From a virus, in the IMG/VR virus record IMGVR_UViG_3300021405_000033, positions 1 through 39,014 of that record: 39,014 nucleotides of DNA, one strand, 5' to 3'. Positions 20,821 to 28,644 of this stretch are shown here, one piece after another. The notes beneath the pieces are model-generated. The model had not been told where the DNA came from. It searched no databases and saw only the letters and a list, made by a program, of their open reading frames with translations. A program made the position numbers and the translations under genes. Position 1 is the stretch's first letter. Every line of letters starts with the position of its first letter.

Positions 20821-21440
20821 GATTTATTTCCCCGCCCAAACCCTACCGTCCCACACCGCAAGATATTGACAGCCCCTCTGAAATGTCACAACCGCGTCTT
20901 ACGCGCGCACGCTTCTCTGCACCTTCGCCTACCGCAGGACCTCGGTATCCTCAGACCAACAGCGGCCTCGGTCGAGACACCAGCGACAGACCAAGACCCA
21001 GTGAGCACCGCAGCGCCGACGAGACACAGGCGGTAAGCGCCCCTCTCTCCCACCGCGTGAAATCCTCCTGCTCCCTGCGAAACCCTCTCAACAGGCACCG
21101 GAACCGGCCTCAAGACTGCCTCTATCCGATAGTACTCAAGGCATTGATACCGCTCGGTATTCTCAGACATTGGACATAATGGATCTTATACGCGATTGAT
21201 GCTGCAGCGCACTCGGCCAGGTGATTGGGGCGTGAGGTGGTGAGTAGCGTGTCTCCCCACCCTTCCCGCCCCATAGGAATTACAGGGTTTCCGGCCTTGT
21301 CTGCGGCGTGTTGACGCAGGTGTGTGGGCTTTTGGTGGGAGGTGTGGCTACTGTTCTTAGCCTGCTTCCTTCGCTGCAGGTGATCGACATGGGCCGGGCG
21401 TCGTGCGTTGTGTGGGGCGCCCGGTTCTTTCAGGGAGGGG
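20821..21440. other. 620-base region without a convincing gene
   Basis: An open frame from 20796 to 21179 has no Shine-Dalgarno at a sensible start. It encodes a Pro/Arg/Ser-rich product without domain character, and the opposite-strand frames are no better. The stretch is moderately GC-rich with no strong palindrome that I could find. It could hold an origin, a packaging site, a small RNA or the remains of a lost gene (for example a helicase loader). Confidence 0.5.
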
Positions 21441-21743
21441 ATGATGCTCGCAGCTCTGGCGCTTTCCTGTGGCACGATACTCATGCCGCCGGCGCAGTAT
21501 GACACCGCCTGGTATCCCGACCCGGTCTACCGGCTGGTGGATTACTGGGACGTGGACAAGACTTGCCGCAGTCTGGGCGGGCTCGAGCGGGGCCGGTACG
21601 AGGCCTGCACGGTGCACCGCGTCATGGTGCTTCCGAAGGTGGGGAATGGGGTGACGAAGCAGTTTCAAGATTGTCTGTTCCGACATGAGCGGGCGCATCT
21701 GGCGGGGTGGGGATACGATCATCCGGGTGCGCGGTATGACTGA
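21441..21743 (+). CDS. Lipoprotein-like protein with HExxH motif, 100 aa
   Basis: ATG 21441 follows CAGGGAGGGG. The N-terminus is short and hydrophobic with a lipobox-like LALSC (Cys10), so it may be exported and acylated. Residues about 82-97 are CLFRHERAHLAGWGYDHPG. H-E-R-A-H is the zincin metal-binding motif, with a further His nearby. A small envelope peptidase or a degenerate relative is possible. It overlaps the HNH gene start by eight bases. Confidence 0.65.
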   Translation: MMLAALALSCGTILMPPAQYDTAWYPDPVYRLVDYWDVDKTCRSLGGLERGRYEACTVHRVMVLPKVGNGVTKQFQDCLFRHERAHLAGWGYDHPGARYD

Positions 21744-22095
21744 GGAAGAGGCCAAGACGAAATGGCAAAAGGGCTGCGTTGGGTTTGGCTCTTATGAGGA
21801 AAAATATCCATTGCTGGAACGCATTGATGACCTATCGGTTGGCGAACCGAACTCAGGATGCAAATTGTGGTTGGGAGCGCTTAATGACTCCGGTTACGCC
21901 CGCATCAAGGTTAAGAGTCGATTTAGACGGGCGCACATCGTTGCCTATGAACTGTTCAACGGCAAAGTGCCGCTGGGGCTAGTTCTAGACCACAAATGCA
22001 GGACACGGTGCTGTGTAAACCCAAACCACCTAGAGGCGGTCACGCTGGCCGAAAATCTCCGACGTGGACGCCTAGCGAGAGGGATGTCCAGATGA
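21736..22095 (+). CDS. HNH endonuclease with borrowed N-terminus, 119 aa
   Basis: The HNH core is LVLDHKCRTRCCVNPNHLEAVTLAENLRRG (82-111), with D85/H86 and the C88, C92, C93 and H98 metal knuckle. The middle has GCKLWLGALNDSGYARI, typical of this subgroup. The first ten residues (MTEEEAKTKW) nearly repeat those of the next gene (MTEEDAKTRW), suggesting that the endonuclease landed inside, or copied, that gene's start. ATG 21736 overlaps the upstream stop. Confidence 0.85.
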   Translation: MTEEEAKTKWQKGCVGFGSYEEKYPLLERIDDLSVGEPNSGCKLWLGALNDSGYARIKVKSRFRRAHIVAYELFNGKVPLGLVLDHKCRTRCCVNPNHLEAVTLAENLRRGRLARGMSR

Positions 22096-22382
22096 CAGAG
22101 GAAGATGCAAAAACTCGCTGGTGCCCCTTCTCCCGCGTATCGTGCAGCGGCGGCCCGATAGAAGGAAACCATGCCGCGAACCGCCGCGCGACCGGGGGAT
22201 CGATCAGCCCAGAATATCTATGCATTGCCTCTGCCTGCATGGCGTGGCGCTGGGCTCTAGTGGAACGAACTTCGGATGACAGCGGACAGCCTGTAGAGAC
22301 GTGGCCCGATCTTATGCCGTTCCACCCTAAGGGGACGCTACTAACTCGCCACGGCATTTGTGGCCTAGCAGGAAAGCCATGA
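22092..22382 (+). CDS. Small Cys-rich protein, 96 aa
   Basis: ATG 22092 overlaps the HNH stop. The product has WCPFSRVSCSGG, then YLCIASACMAWRW, a pattern I know from short phage proteins that begin TEEEAKTKWCP. The conserved Cys and Trp residues suggest a small metal or disulphide fold. Function unknown. The N-terminus is echoed in the preceding HNH gene. Confidence 0.72.
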   Translation: MTEEDAKTRWCPFSRVSCSGGPIEGNHAANRRATGGSISPEYLCIASACMAWRWALVERTSDDSGQPVETWPDLMPFHPKGTLLTRHGICGLAGKP

Positions 22383-22789
22383 GTGATCTGGACACCGTTG
22401 CCCGCGCGATCTACCACGTCTTTTCCCAGCCCTTTGGCGGCAAGAAGCCGTGGTTCGATCAGCTTCCGCTTGACGCCAAGGATTTCTTGCGCGATCAGGC
22501 CAAGGCTGGGCTGGAGAGGCTGAGGGATCAGGTTTCGGACGAGGCGATCGCGGATGGCCAGTTGGTTTGCGATGCTGGGTCTTGGCGGACTCAAGAACCT
22601 ACCCCAGACGCCCGTAAGGTATTCCAAGCCATTATGGACCGCGTGATCGCGGGCGAGGTGAATGATGAATCGGCGCGGGTTCCTGACTGGTATAACGGGC
22701 TTTGTGGCGTGCGCTCCCGCGATAGTTCGGGCGTCGAGCCTGATGAAAGTGAAGCCAGTTGGTTATGCTGCAGACCCATCGACCAGTAG
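22379..22789 (+). CDS. Hypothetical protein, 136 aa, with out-of-frame overlap
   Basis: ATG 22379 overlaps the previous stop. Residues 1-95 are an orderly helical domain (LDTVARAIYHVFSQPFGGKKPWFDQLPLDAKDFLRDQAKAGLERLRDQV). The last 42 residues (from about NDESARVPDWY) lie in another frame over the start of the Tat-signal gene and look like unselected sequence. The overlap is 128 bases. An earlier stop may have been lost. Confidence 0.68.
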   Translation: MSDLDTVARAIYHVFSQPFGGKKPWFDQLPLDAKDFLRDQAKAGLERLRDQVSDEAIADGQLVCDAGSWRTQEPTPDARKVFQAIMDRVIAGEVNDESARVPDWYNGLCGVRSRDSSGVEPDESEASWLCCRPIDQ

Positions 22790-22913
22790 CGTTTTACACC
22801 GATGGTCCGGCTATGATGGAACCTCTGTGGTCGTGTCCGAGGAAATGGTTGATAATTGGAGTGCTATGCAGTTGCGCGAACATATTAGGCACGGGTTGTT
22901 GGGGGCTACATGA
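22662..22913 (+). CDS. Twin-arginine (Tat) signal protein, 83 aa
   Basis: The N-terminus MMNRRGFLTGITGFVACAPAIVRA has twin Arg, Phe-Leu, a hydrophobic core and an A-x-A type end. This is a Tat signal for export of a folded protein. The mature part is about 58 residues with ending LREHIRHGLLGAT. GAGGTGA precedes the ATG. Similar short Tat proteins are common near phage accessory genes of alphaproteobacteria, as I recall, but their role is unknown. Its stop overlaps the radical SAM ATG. Confidence 0.72.
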   Translation: MMNRRGFLTGITGFVACAPAIVRASSLMKVKPVGYAADPSTSSVLHRWSGYDGTSVVVSEEMVDNWSAMQLREHIRHGLLGAT

Positions 22914-23803
22914 CGTTTGAAGAAGCCGTCGCTTCCATGCGCGCGCCGCGTCAGATGCACGTTATATGCATCGACGTGACCTCAAAATGTGATTTGGCCT
23001 GCAGCAACTGCACCCGCCTTCTCGCCAATCAGGACAAGACCTGGGACATGACGCCGGAGAATTTCCGGCTCGCGCTTCAATCTCTCAAAGACTACTTCGG
23101 CATCATCGCCATGCTCGGCGGCAATCCCTGCATGCACCCGAAATTCCCCGAACTCTGCCGGATATTCGTCGAGGAAATCCCCAACCGCTTGCAGCGCGGG
23201 CTCTGGACTAACAATCCGTTCAAGCATGAGAAACTCTGCGAGGAGACGTTCGGAACCTTCAATCTCAACGCCCACGGCGCCAAGCGCGCGCTAGATCCTA
23301 TCAAACGGATGACGGCGCACGGCCAGAAGAACGGTGCTATCGTGTGGAGTTACATGGGCAACAGCGTCCATGCCCCTCTGCTCACTGCTGTGAAGGATAT
23401 TTACCGCGATGAAGAAACCATGTGGGACAAAATCAGCAAGTGCGAGATCAACCGCGATTGGTCGGCCTCCATCGTCCAGAACGCGCAAGGCGAGCTACGT
23501 GCCTATTTTTGCGAGGTGGCTGCAGCCTTCGATCTTGCCCGCGGGACGGATAGCGGTCACCCGGTAACGCCGGGCTGGTGGAACCAAAAGATCGAGGTGT
23601 TCTCCGATCAGATCAAGACCTTCTGCCCAGGCTGCGGCGTGCCGGCCAAGCAGAAAGGCGTGAAGGACTCTGACGAGAAGGACGTTTACACTGCGAGCAA
23701 CGCCGACATTGCGCTCAAGGACAAGAAGCGGCATGCGGAGTTGTTGCTGAAACCGGAGATCGAGGAACGCCGCGTGACGCAATATAGCGAGATTACGCAG
23801 TGA
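22910..23803 (+). CDS. Radical SAM enzyme, 297 aa
   Basis: The [4Fe-4S] cluster motif is C27-x3-C31-x2-C34 (SKCDLACSNCTR), followed by MLGGNP (69-73), the GGE-like S-adenosylmethionine contact. Extra cysteines in the C-terminal part (C178, C201, C239, C242; FCPGCGVPAKQ) suggest an auxiliary cluster as in SPASM/twitch enzymes. The substrate is unknown. ATG 22910 overlaps the Tat gene stop and its own end overlaps the glycosyltransferase start, so the three are co-translated. Confidence 0.87.
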   Translation: MTFEEAVASMRAPRQMHVICIDVTSKCDLACSNCTRLLANQDKTWDMTPENFRLALQSLKDYFGIIAMLGGNPCMHPKFPELCRIFVEEIPNRLQRGLWTNNPFKHEKLCEETFGTFNLNAHGAKRALDPIKRMTAHGQKNGAIVWSYMGNSVHAPLLTAVKDIYRDEETMWDKISKCEINRDWSASIVQNAQGELRAYFCEVAAAFDLARGTDSGHPVTPGWWNQKIEVFSDQIKTFCPGCGVPAKQKGVKDSDEKDVYTASNADIALKDKKRHAELLLKPEIEERRVTQYSEITQ

Positions 23804-24480
23804 GCACCGTCGCCGTCATCACCGCCACCACCGGGCGCGATACGCTGCGCCAGACCATCGAATCGGTGGCCGCCCAGACCTACCCGTGCAACCATTATGT
23901 CATCGTGGACGGCAATGATGACGTGCAGTTCACCGACGCCTACAAGGGCGAGGTTGTCTATCTGCCACGCCGCACGGGCGGCAATGGCATGATGAATGGG
24001 GCCATTCTCGCTATGGCGGCATACCTCGCCACCGAGGACTATCTGTGCTTTTGCGATGACGACAACTGGTTCGCCAGTGACCATGTGGAGAGCTTGGTCA
24101 AGGCGCTGGAGGAGAAAAATGCCGCATACGCTTATTCTCTCAGGAAGCTATGCAATCCTGACGGCGGTTTTTGGGCCAATGACGATGGTGAAGCTATCGG
24201 TCATCATGGCGATCTGGTTGACGCTAATTGTTATTTGTTTCGCCGTGACCTGGCGGTTGGGATCGCGCCTCTCTGGTATAGAACCGAAGGGCCGATGTGC
24301 GTCGGGGACCGATATGCTTGGGCTGCTCTCAAGCAGAACAATGTCCCCTGGGCCGCCACCGGGCGCTACACCCTCAACTATCGCATCTCAGCGAGAGGCC
24401 AGGACATGAAGCCGTTCTTCTTCATGAAGAACGCAATCGCGCGCTCGAAATATCCTGACGGTTTCCCGTGGGCGGTATGA
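23800..24480 (+). CDS. Family 2-type glycosyltransferase, 226 aa
   Basis: The N-terminus VAVITATTGRDTLRQTIESVAAQTYP is the classic GT2 start, with the sugar-nucleotide Asp in VIVDGNDD. YLCFCDDDNW (81-90) is the metal-binding D-x-D motif. GGFWANDDGEAIGHHGDLVDANCYLFRRDLA is the acceptor region. Its length is that of a bare GT-A domain. It is coupled to the upstream radical SAM gene, so the two may act on one product. Targets could be DNA, a virion protein or host glycan. Confidence 0.87.
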   Translation: MSTVAVITATTGRDTLRQTIESVAAQTYPCNHYVIVDGNDDVQFTDAYKGEVVYLPRRTGGNGMMNGAILAMAAYLATEDYLCFCDDDNWFASDHVESLVKALEEKNAAYAYSLRKLCNPDGGFWANDDGEAIGHHGDLVDANCYLFRRDLAVGIAPLWYRTEGPMCVGDRYAWAALKQNNVPWAATGRYTLNYRISARGQDMKPFFFMKNAIARSKYPDGFPWAV

Positions 24481-24584
24481 TGCTTAGAAAACCGCGCGCA
24501 AGGAGCAGAACAGAAAATGCCGCATGGGTGTTCTTTGCCTTGCTCGGGCTTCTAATATTTCCGATCTTCTATCTCTTTGGATGA
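24477..24584 (+). CDS. Single-span membrane micropeptide, 35 aa
   Basis: ATG 24477 overlaps the glycosyltransferase stop and the TGA overlaps the next ATG. The product has a basic head (LRKPRARSRTENAA) and one span (WVFFALLGLLIFPIFYLF). By the positive-inside rule the head faces the cytoplasm. It may tether the neighbouring enzymes to the membrane; that is inference. Confidence 0.55.
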   Translation: MMLRKPRARSRTENAAWVFFALLGLLIFPIFYLFG

Positions 24585-26080
24585 CAAACTCTGTCTGCCT
24601 GATCACGCCGCCCTCGCCCTTTCTTCTAGACGAAAGGGTATTCGTGAGCCTCGGTATTCTCAAAGTCGCTTCCAGCCTCGAAGCGCGCGGCTACAAGGTC
24701 AACATGCTCGACCTCTCAGGCGTGGAGAACTATCTGACGCCGCTTGAGGACTACATACGTGATAGCGGGGACATGGCAATCGCCATCACCACCACCACTC
24801 CACAACTACCTTCGGTCGTCAAAATAGCGGAGCGCGTGCGCGAACTGCGGCCCAATCTGCGTCTGATCCTTGGCGGGCCGCACGTCACGCTGGTGTACTC
24901 GGCGCAAAAGCTCGAACGCAAAGCCGGGCGCGTGGGACGCGGGAGCGAGGCCGCCCGGAGGCTGGAAGCAGCATTCGATGTGCTTGTAAGCGGAGACGGC
25001 GAGTTGGCGATATTCGAGGCGCTGGCGGAGGGCGCGCCCAAGTTCATAGATGGCGATGATCCCAAGGGCGGGCTGTTCCTGACCGACCAAATGTTCACCG
25101 ACGCGCCGATGCCTGCGCGCCATCTTGTTGACCTGAAATCCTACCACTACGCAATCGAAGGCCATCCCGCCACCAGTCTCATTGCCCAACTCGGTTGTCC
25201 CTTCGCCTGCGGTTTCTGCGGCGGGCGCAATTCCAAGAGCCTGCGCGTCATTCGCAACCGCTCCACCGAGTCCGTCCTGGCCGAAGTCGAACATCTCCAC
25301 GCCGCCCACGGCTATACCGGCTTCATGTTCTATGACGACGAACTCAATGTCAGTAAAAGCCTGATCGAGTTGATGGACGGATTGACTGAAATGCAAATGC
25401 GGCTTGGCGTGGAGTTTCGGCTGCGCGGGTTTGTCAAATCCGAACTCTTCACCGCCGCACAGGCCAAGGCGATGTACCGGGCGGGGTTTCGGTGGCTGCT
25501 GTGTGGTTTCGAGGCCGCCAATCCTCGCATCCTCACCAACATCAACAAGCGCGCCACCCTGGAGGATAACACCAGGGCGGTCGATTACGCCAAGGACAAT
25601 GGGCTCAAGATCAAGGCGCTGATGTCGGTGGGCCATCCGGGCGAGAGCGAACAGAGCATCGAAGATATCCGCGCGTGGCTGATCGAGCGGGAGGTGGACG
25701 ATTTCGACTGCACCGTCATCACCACCTATCCCGGCACGCCCTACTACGACATGAGCGTTCCCCACGAAACCCTGCCGCATGTCTGGACCTATACCCAGCC
25801 CAAGACCGGGGACCGTCTCCACGCCTACGAGGTTGATTATTCGGTGTGCGCCGATTACTATAAAGGCGATCCCAACGGGGGCTATCGTTCCTTCGTGTTC
25901 ACCGACCATTTGTCCGCAGAGGAAATTGTGACGCTGCGCGATGACGTGGAGCGCGATGTGCGCGCGAGGCTGGGCATCCAGTTCAATCCGGGCGCCGCCG
26001 CGCTGCGCTTTGAGCATACGATGGGGCAGGGATTGCCGGGCTTCATTCATCGCCAGAGCGCGCCATGTCCTTCGATCTAG
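24581..26080 (+). CDS. B12-binding-domain radical SAM enzyme, 499 aa
   Basis: ATG 24581 is chosen because it overlaps the upstream TGA. Residues 1-160 form a Rossmann-like B12-binding domain (CLITPPSPFLLDERVFVSLGILKVASSLEARGY and LILGGPHVT). The radical SAM cluster is C206-x3-C210-x2-C213 (GCPFACGFCGG), with FYDDELNVS, LLCGFEAANPRIL and SVGHPGESEQS as the later barrel strands. Class B members use methylcobalamin to methylate or rearrange unreactive carbons. Such an enzyme is very unusual in a small phage, and directly upstream of the terminase gene (16-base overlap). Substrate unknown. Confidence 0.9.
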   Translation: MTNSVCLITPPSPFLLDERVFVSLGILKVASSLEARGYKVNMLDLSGVENYLTPLEDYIRDSGDMAIAITTTTPQLPSVVKIAERVRELRPNLRLILGGPHVTLVYSAQKLERKAGRVGRGSEAARRLEAAFDVLVSGDGELAIFEALAEGAPKFIDGDDPKGGLFLTDQMFTDAPMPARHLVDLKSYHYAIEGHPATSLIAQLGCPFACGFCGGRNSKSLRVIRNRSTESVLAEVEHLHAAHGYTGFMFYDDELNVSKSLIELMDGLTEMQMRLGVEFRLRGFVKSELFTAAQAKAMYRAGFRWLLCGFEAANPRILTNINKRATLEDNTRAVDYAKDNGLKIKALMSVGHPGESEQSIEDIRAWLIEREVDDFDCTVITTYPGTPYYDMSVPHETLPHVWTYTQPKTGDRLHAYEVDYSVCADYYKGDPNGGYRSFVFTDHLSAEEIVTLRDDVERDVRARLGIQFNPGAAALRFEHTMGQGLPGFIHRQSAPCPSI

Positions 26081-27825
26081 CCCGCTTTAAGCAGTTCTGC
26101 GCGCAACTTCGCATCGAGTCCAAGGAACACGGCCTAATCAAGCTGGGCAAGCTTCTCGGCACCCAGACCCATTTCATGGACGAAGTTGCTAAGGGGCTAG
26201 AGGAAGGCGTTCATTTCTTCGTCTGCCTTAAAGGGCGGCAGCTTGGCATTTCCACCATCAGCCTCGCCCTCGATCTCTATTGGATATTCGTCCACGGCGG
26301 ATTGCAGGGCTCTCTCACTACCCACGACGAACCCAGCCGCGACATGTTCAAGTCCACGCTCACCATGTACATGGACGGCTTACCGAGAAAGTGGAAGATC
26401 AAATATGTTCAGCACAACCGCAATCAGCTTGTGCTTGATAACCGCTCGCGGCTCTACTACCAGATCGCGGGCACACGCAACAACGGCACGCTCGGACGCA
26501 GCAAGGGCATGGCGTTCCTGCACGCCACCGAGGTTTCGTCATGGGGCGACGAGGAGGGGCTTCGCTCCCTGATCTCGTCACTCGCGGAAAACAATCCCGC
26601 TCGTCTCTACATCTTCGAATCCACCGCTCGCGGGTTCAACATGTTTCACGACATGTACAAGACCGCTAAGCGGGCGAGAACACAGCGGGAGATATTCGAG
26701 GGATGGTGGCGCAATGAGCTTTATTCCGCTGCGCCCGACAGCAACATCTATAAGGTTTACTGGGACGGCAAGCTCAAGCCGGAAGAACGCGAATGGGTGC
26801 GCGAGATCAAGAAGCTCTATGACGTGGAGATAAATTCGCGGCAGATCGCGTGGTGGCGGTGGAAGCTGGCGGAAGAGGTGCACGACGAGTCGATCATGTA
26901 TCAGGAGTTTCCGCCGACCGAGGATTACGCCTTCATCATGACGGGGACGAGCTTCTTCAGCCATGCGCGCTGCACCGACGCGGCGAAGGACTCCAAGCGC
27001 AATCTGCCCGATTGCTACCGCTATGTGATGGGGGCTTATTTTCAGGACACGGAAGTGGTAAAATCCACCGAGCGTCTTGCCACGCTGAAGGTCTGGGAGG
27101 AGCCGGTTGACAATGGGTACTATGTTATCGGGGCTGATCCGTCCTACGGGTCAAGCGACCACTCGGATCGCTTCTGCGTCCAAGTCTTTCGGGCCTACGC
27201 CGATGGGCTGGACCAAGTGGCAGAATTTTGTACTCCAGAACTTAATACCTACCAATTTGCCTGGGTCATTTCTCATCTCGCCGGAGCGTACCGTAACTCC
27301 ACCCTCAACCTCGAAGTTAACGGTCCCGGACAAGCCGTCATCAACGAACTCCGAAACCTGAAGCGCCAGGCCGTGACCATCACCGGCCAGCAGGGCAAGG
27401 AATTGATGAACGCCCTCGGTCACATGTCACACTACATCTGGCGCAAGAACGACTCTCTGGGCGGCGCGTCCAATTCCATCGGCTATGTCACGTCGCACTC
27501 CTCAAAAGAGCGCTACATGAATTACTTCAAGGATTTGTTCGAGCGCGGTCTGATGAAGGTCTATTCGATGGACCTGCTCGACGAAATGAAATCCATCGTG
27601 CGCGACCAGGGCACCATCGAAGCCTATGGCCGGGGCAAGGACGACCGCGCCATTGCCACCGGCCTCGCCTGTGTCGCCTACATGGAGCAGGTGCAGCCCA
27701 AGCTGCTCGCCGCCAAGATCACACGGGCTATAAGCCACGCGCAGGAGGTGTTCACGCCGGAGGAAGTGGCGGCGCAGCGGACTGTTTCGACGTATCTCAA
27801 GAAGATTGGGATGTACGGAAAATGA
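26065..27825 (+). CDS. terL: Terminase large subunit, 586 aa
   Basis: The ATPase domain has FFVCLKGRQLGIST (51-64), the terminase Walker A variant, and GMAFLHATEVSSWGDEEG, the Walker B/catalytic Glu region. FESTARGFNMFHDMY acts as motif III. The nuclease domain has YYVIGADPSYGSSDHSD (first acidic residue), LNLEVNGPGQAVINELRN (second) and GKDDRAIATGLACVAY (third). It pumps DNA into proheads and cuts it. ATG 26065 overlaps the end of the B12 enzyme. No classic small subunit sits upstream; the helix-turn-helix protein downstream is one candidate. Confidence 0.95.
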   Translation: MSFDLARFKQFCAQLRIESKEHGLIKLGKLLGTQTHFMDEVAKGLEEGVHFFVCLKGRQLGISTISLALDLYWIFVHGGLQGSLTTHDEPSRDMFKSTLTMYMDGLPRKWKIKYVQHNRNQLVLDNRSRLYYQIAGTRNNGTLGRSKGMAFLHATEVSSWGDEEGLRSLISSLAENNPARLYIFESTARGFNMFHDMYKTAKRARTQREIFEGWWRNELYSAAPDSNIYKVYWDGKLKPEEREWVREIKKLYDVEINSRQIAWWRWKLAEEVHDESIMYQEFPPTEDYAFIMTGTSFFSHARCTDAAKDSKRNLPDCYRYVMGAYFQDTEVVKSTERLATLKVWEEPVDNGYYVIGADPSYGSSDHSDRFCVQVFRAYADGLDQVAEFCTPELNTYQFAWVISHLAGAYRNSTLNLEVNGPGQAVINELRNLKRQAVTITGQQGKELMNALGHMSHYIWRKNDSLGGASNSIGYVTSHSSKERYMNYFKDLFERGLMKVYSMDLLDEMKSIVRDQGTIEAYGRGKDDRAIATGLACVAYMEQVQPKLLAAKITRAISHAQEVFTPEEVAAQRTVSTYLKKIGMYGK

Positions 27826-28208
27826 TGACCCGCAAGGCCATCCTTGCCGCCATGAAGCGGTTTGACGCCGACAAGGGCAAGGTCATCAGCATGCGCATGC
27901 TTTGCGAGTTGGCGGGTATTTCCCACGACACCTACCAGAATGTCCGCGATGGCCGGTCACCCATGACCGAGGTCACGCAAATCCGGCTGGAGCGGGCGTT
28001 GGGGGCGGTCGAGCGGGGCGAGGTCAAGATCATGCGCCGCCCCGACCAGACCAAGTTCATCAGCTACCGCCGCCATGCCAAGCCCGACATGCGGCGCGGA
28101 TTCTCATTGACCGTAAAAGGTGGCAGAATAGCGATTCGCACTGGGTTGCAGAACGCCAGCGATTACACGCGGACGACTTTCGGGGAGGAATTGGATGGCG
28201 GTTCTTAA
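27822..28208 (+). CDS. Helix-turn-helix protein, 128 aa
   Basis: ATG 27822 overlaps the terminase stop. Residues about 22-60 form an Xre-like helix-turn-helix (SMRMLCELAGISHDTYQNVRDGRSPMTEVTQIRLERAL), followed by a basic region (KIMRRPDQTKFISYRRHAKPDMRRG). It could be the small terminase subunit binding the packaging site, or a regulator. Its location between terminase and portal favours the first slightly. Confidence 0.68.
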   Translation: MMTRKAILAAMKRFDADKGKVISMRMLCELAGISHDTYQNVRDGRSPMTEVTQIRLERALGAVERGEVKIMRRPDQTKFISYRRHAKPDMRRGFSLTVKGGRIAIRTGLQNASDYTRTTFGEELDGGS

Positions 28209-28644
28209 GCGCTATATTTGCTCCAAGCACGGGGAGTTCGATGGCTGGTCTGACAGCGTGCGCTGCCCGGCCCTCAAATGCCGCTGCAAGCCGCGCGAGA
28301 TGGTGTCAGCCCCCGCCGTTCACCGGGAGGGGCGCACCGCCGGGATCGACAAGAAGCTCAACCAGCTTGCCATCGACTTCAACATGACTAACATCAAATC
28401 GACCAAGGAAGGCGATCACCAGACCGGCTATCATACCCGCAACAATACCCAGCCTCAGAAGAACCAGACCGGGGTGATGTGGGGCGATAATGGCCGCTTT
28501 GCCCTCGACAGCATCGTCAAAACCGGGGCGGCGTCCTCTATACGGGGCGAGGAAGTTGGGGTAAAGGTGACGGGTGGGACGACGCCTGGCCTGCGAGCCC
28601 GAACCATTGGGATCAAAGACCCTGACAATTTGACGATCAAATGA
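28195..28644 (+). CDS. Protein with N-terminal zinc-ribbon-like motif, 149 aa
   Basis: ATG 28195 overlaps the upstream gene by 14 bases. The first 33 residues (YICSKHGEFDGWSDSVRCPALKCRCKP; C9, C24, C29, C31) resemble an FmdB-type ribbon. The remainder is polar (TGYHTRNNTQPQKNQTG). Genes of this kind sit just ahead of portal in several podoviral genomes, as I recall, without known role. It overlaps the portal ATG (ATGA). Confidence 0.7.
   Translation: MAVLKRYICSKHGEFDGWSDSVRCPALKCRCKPREMVSAPAVHREGRTAGIDKKLNQLAIDFNMTNIKSTKEGDHQTGYHTRNNTQPQKNQTGVMWGDNGRFALDSIVKTGAASSIRGEEVGVKVTGGTTPGLRARTIGIKDPDNLTIK

Noticed and set aside
20796-21179. 127-codon plus-strand frame after the DUF1376 gene
   Set aside because: There is no ribosome site, composition is Pro/Arg/Ser-rich, and no domain-like pattern is seen. 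It is left as non-coding with the alternative stated.
24806-26050. A 414-codon minus-strand frame opposite the B12 radical SAM gene
   Set aside because: The plus strand carries both a B12-binding domain and a cluster motif. The reverse product is His/Gly/Arg-rich with no domain.
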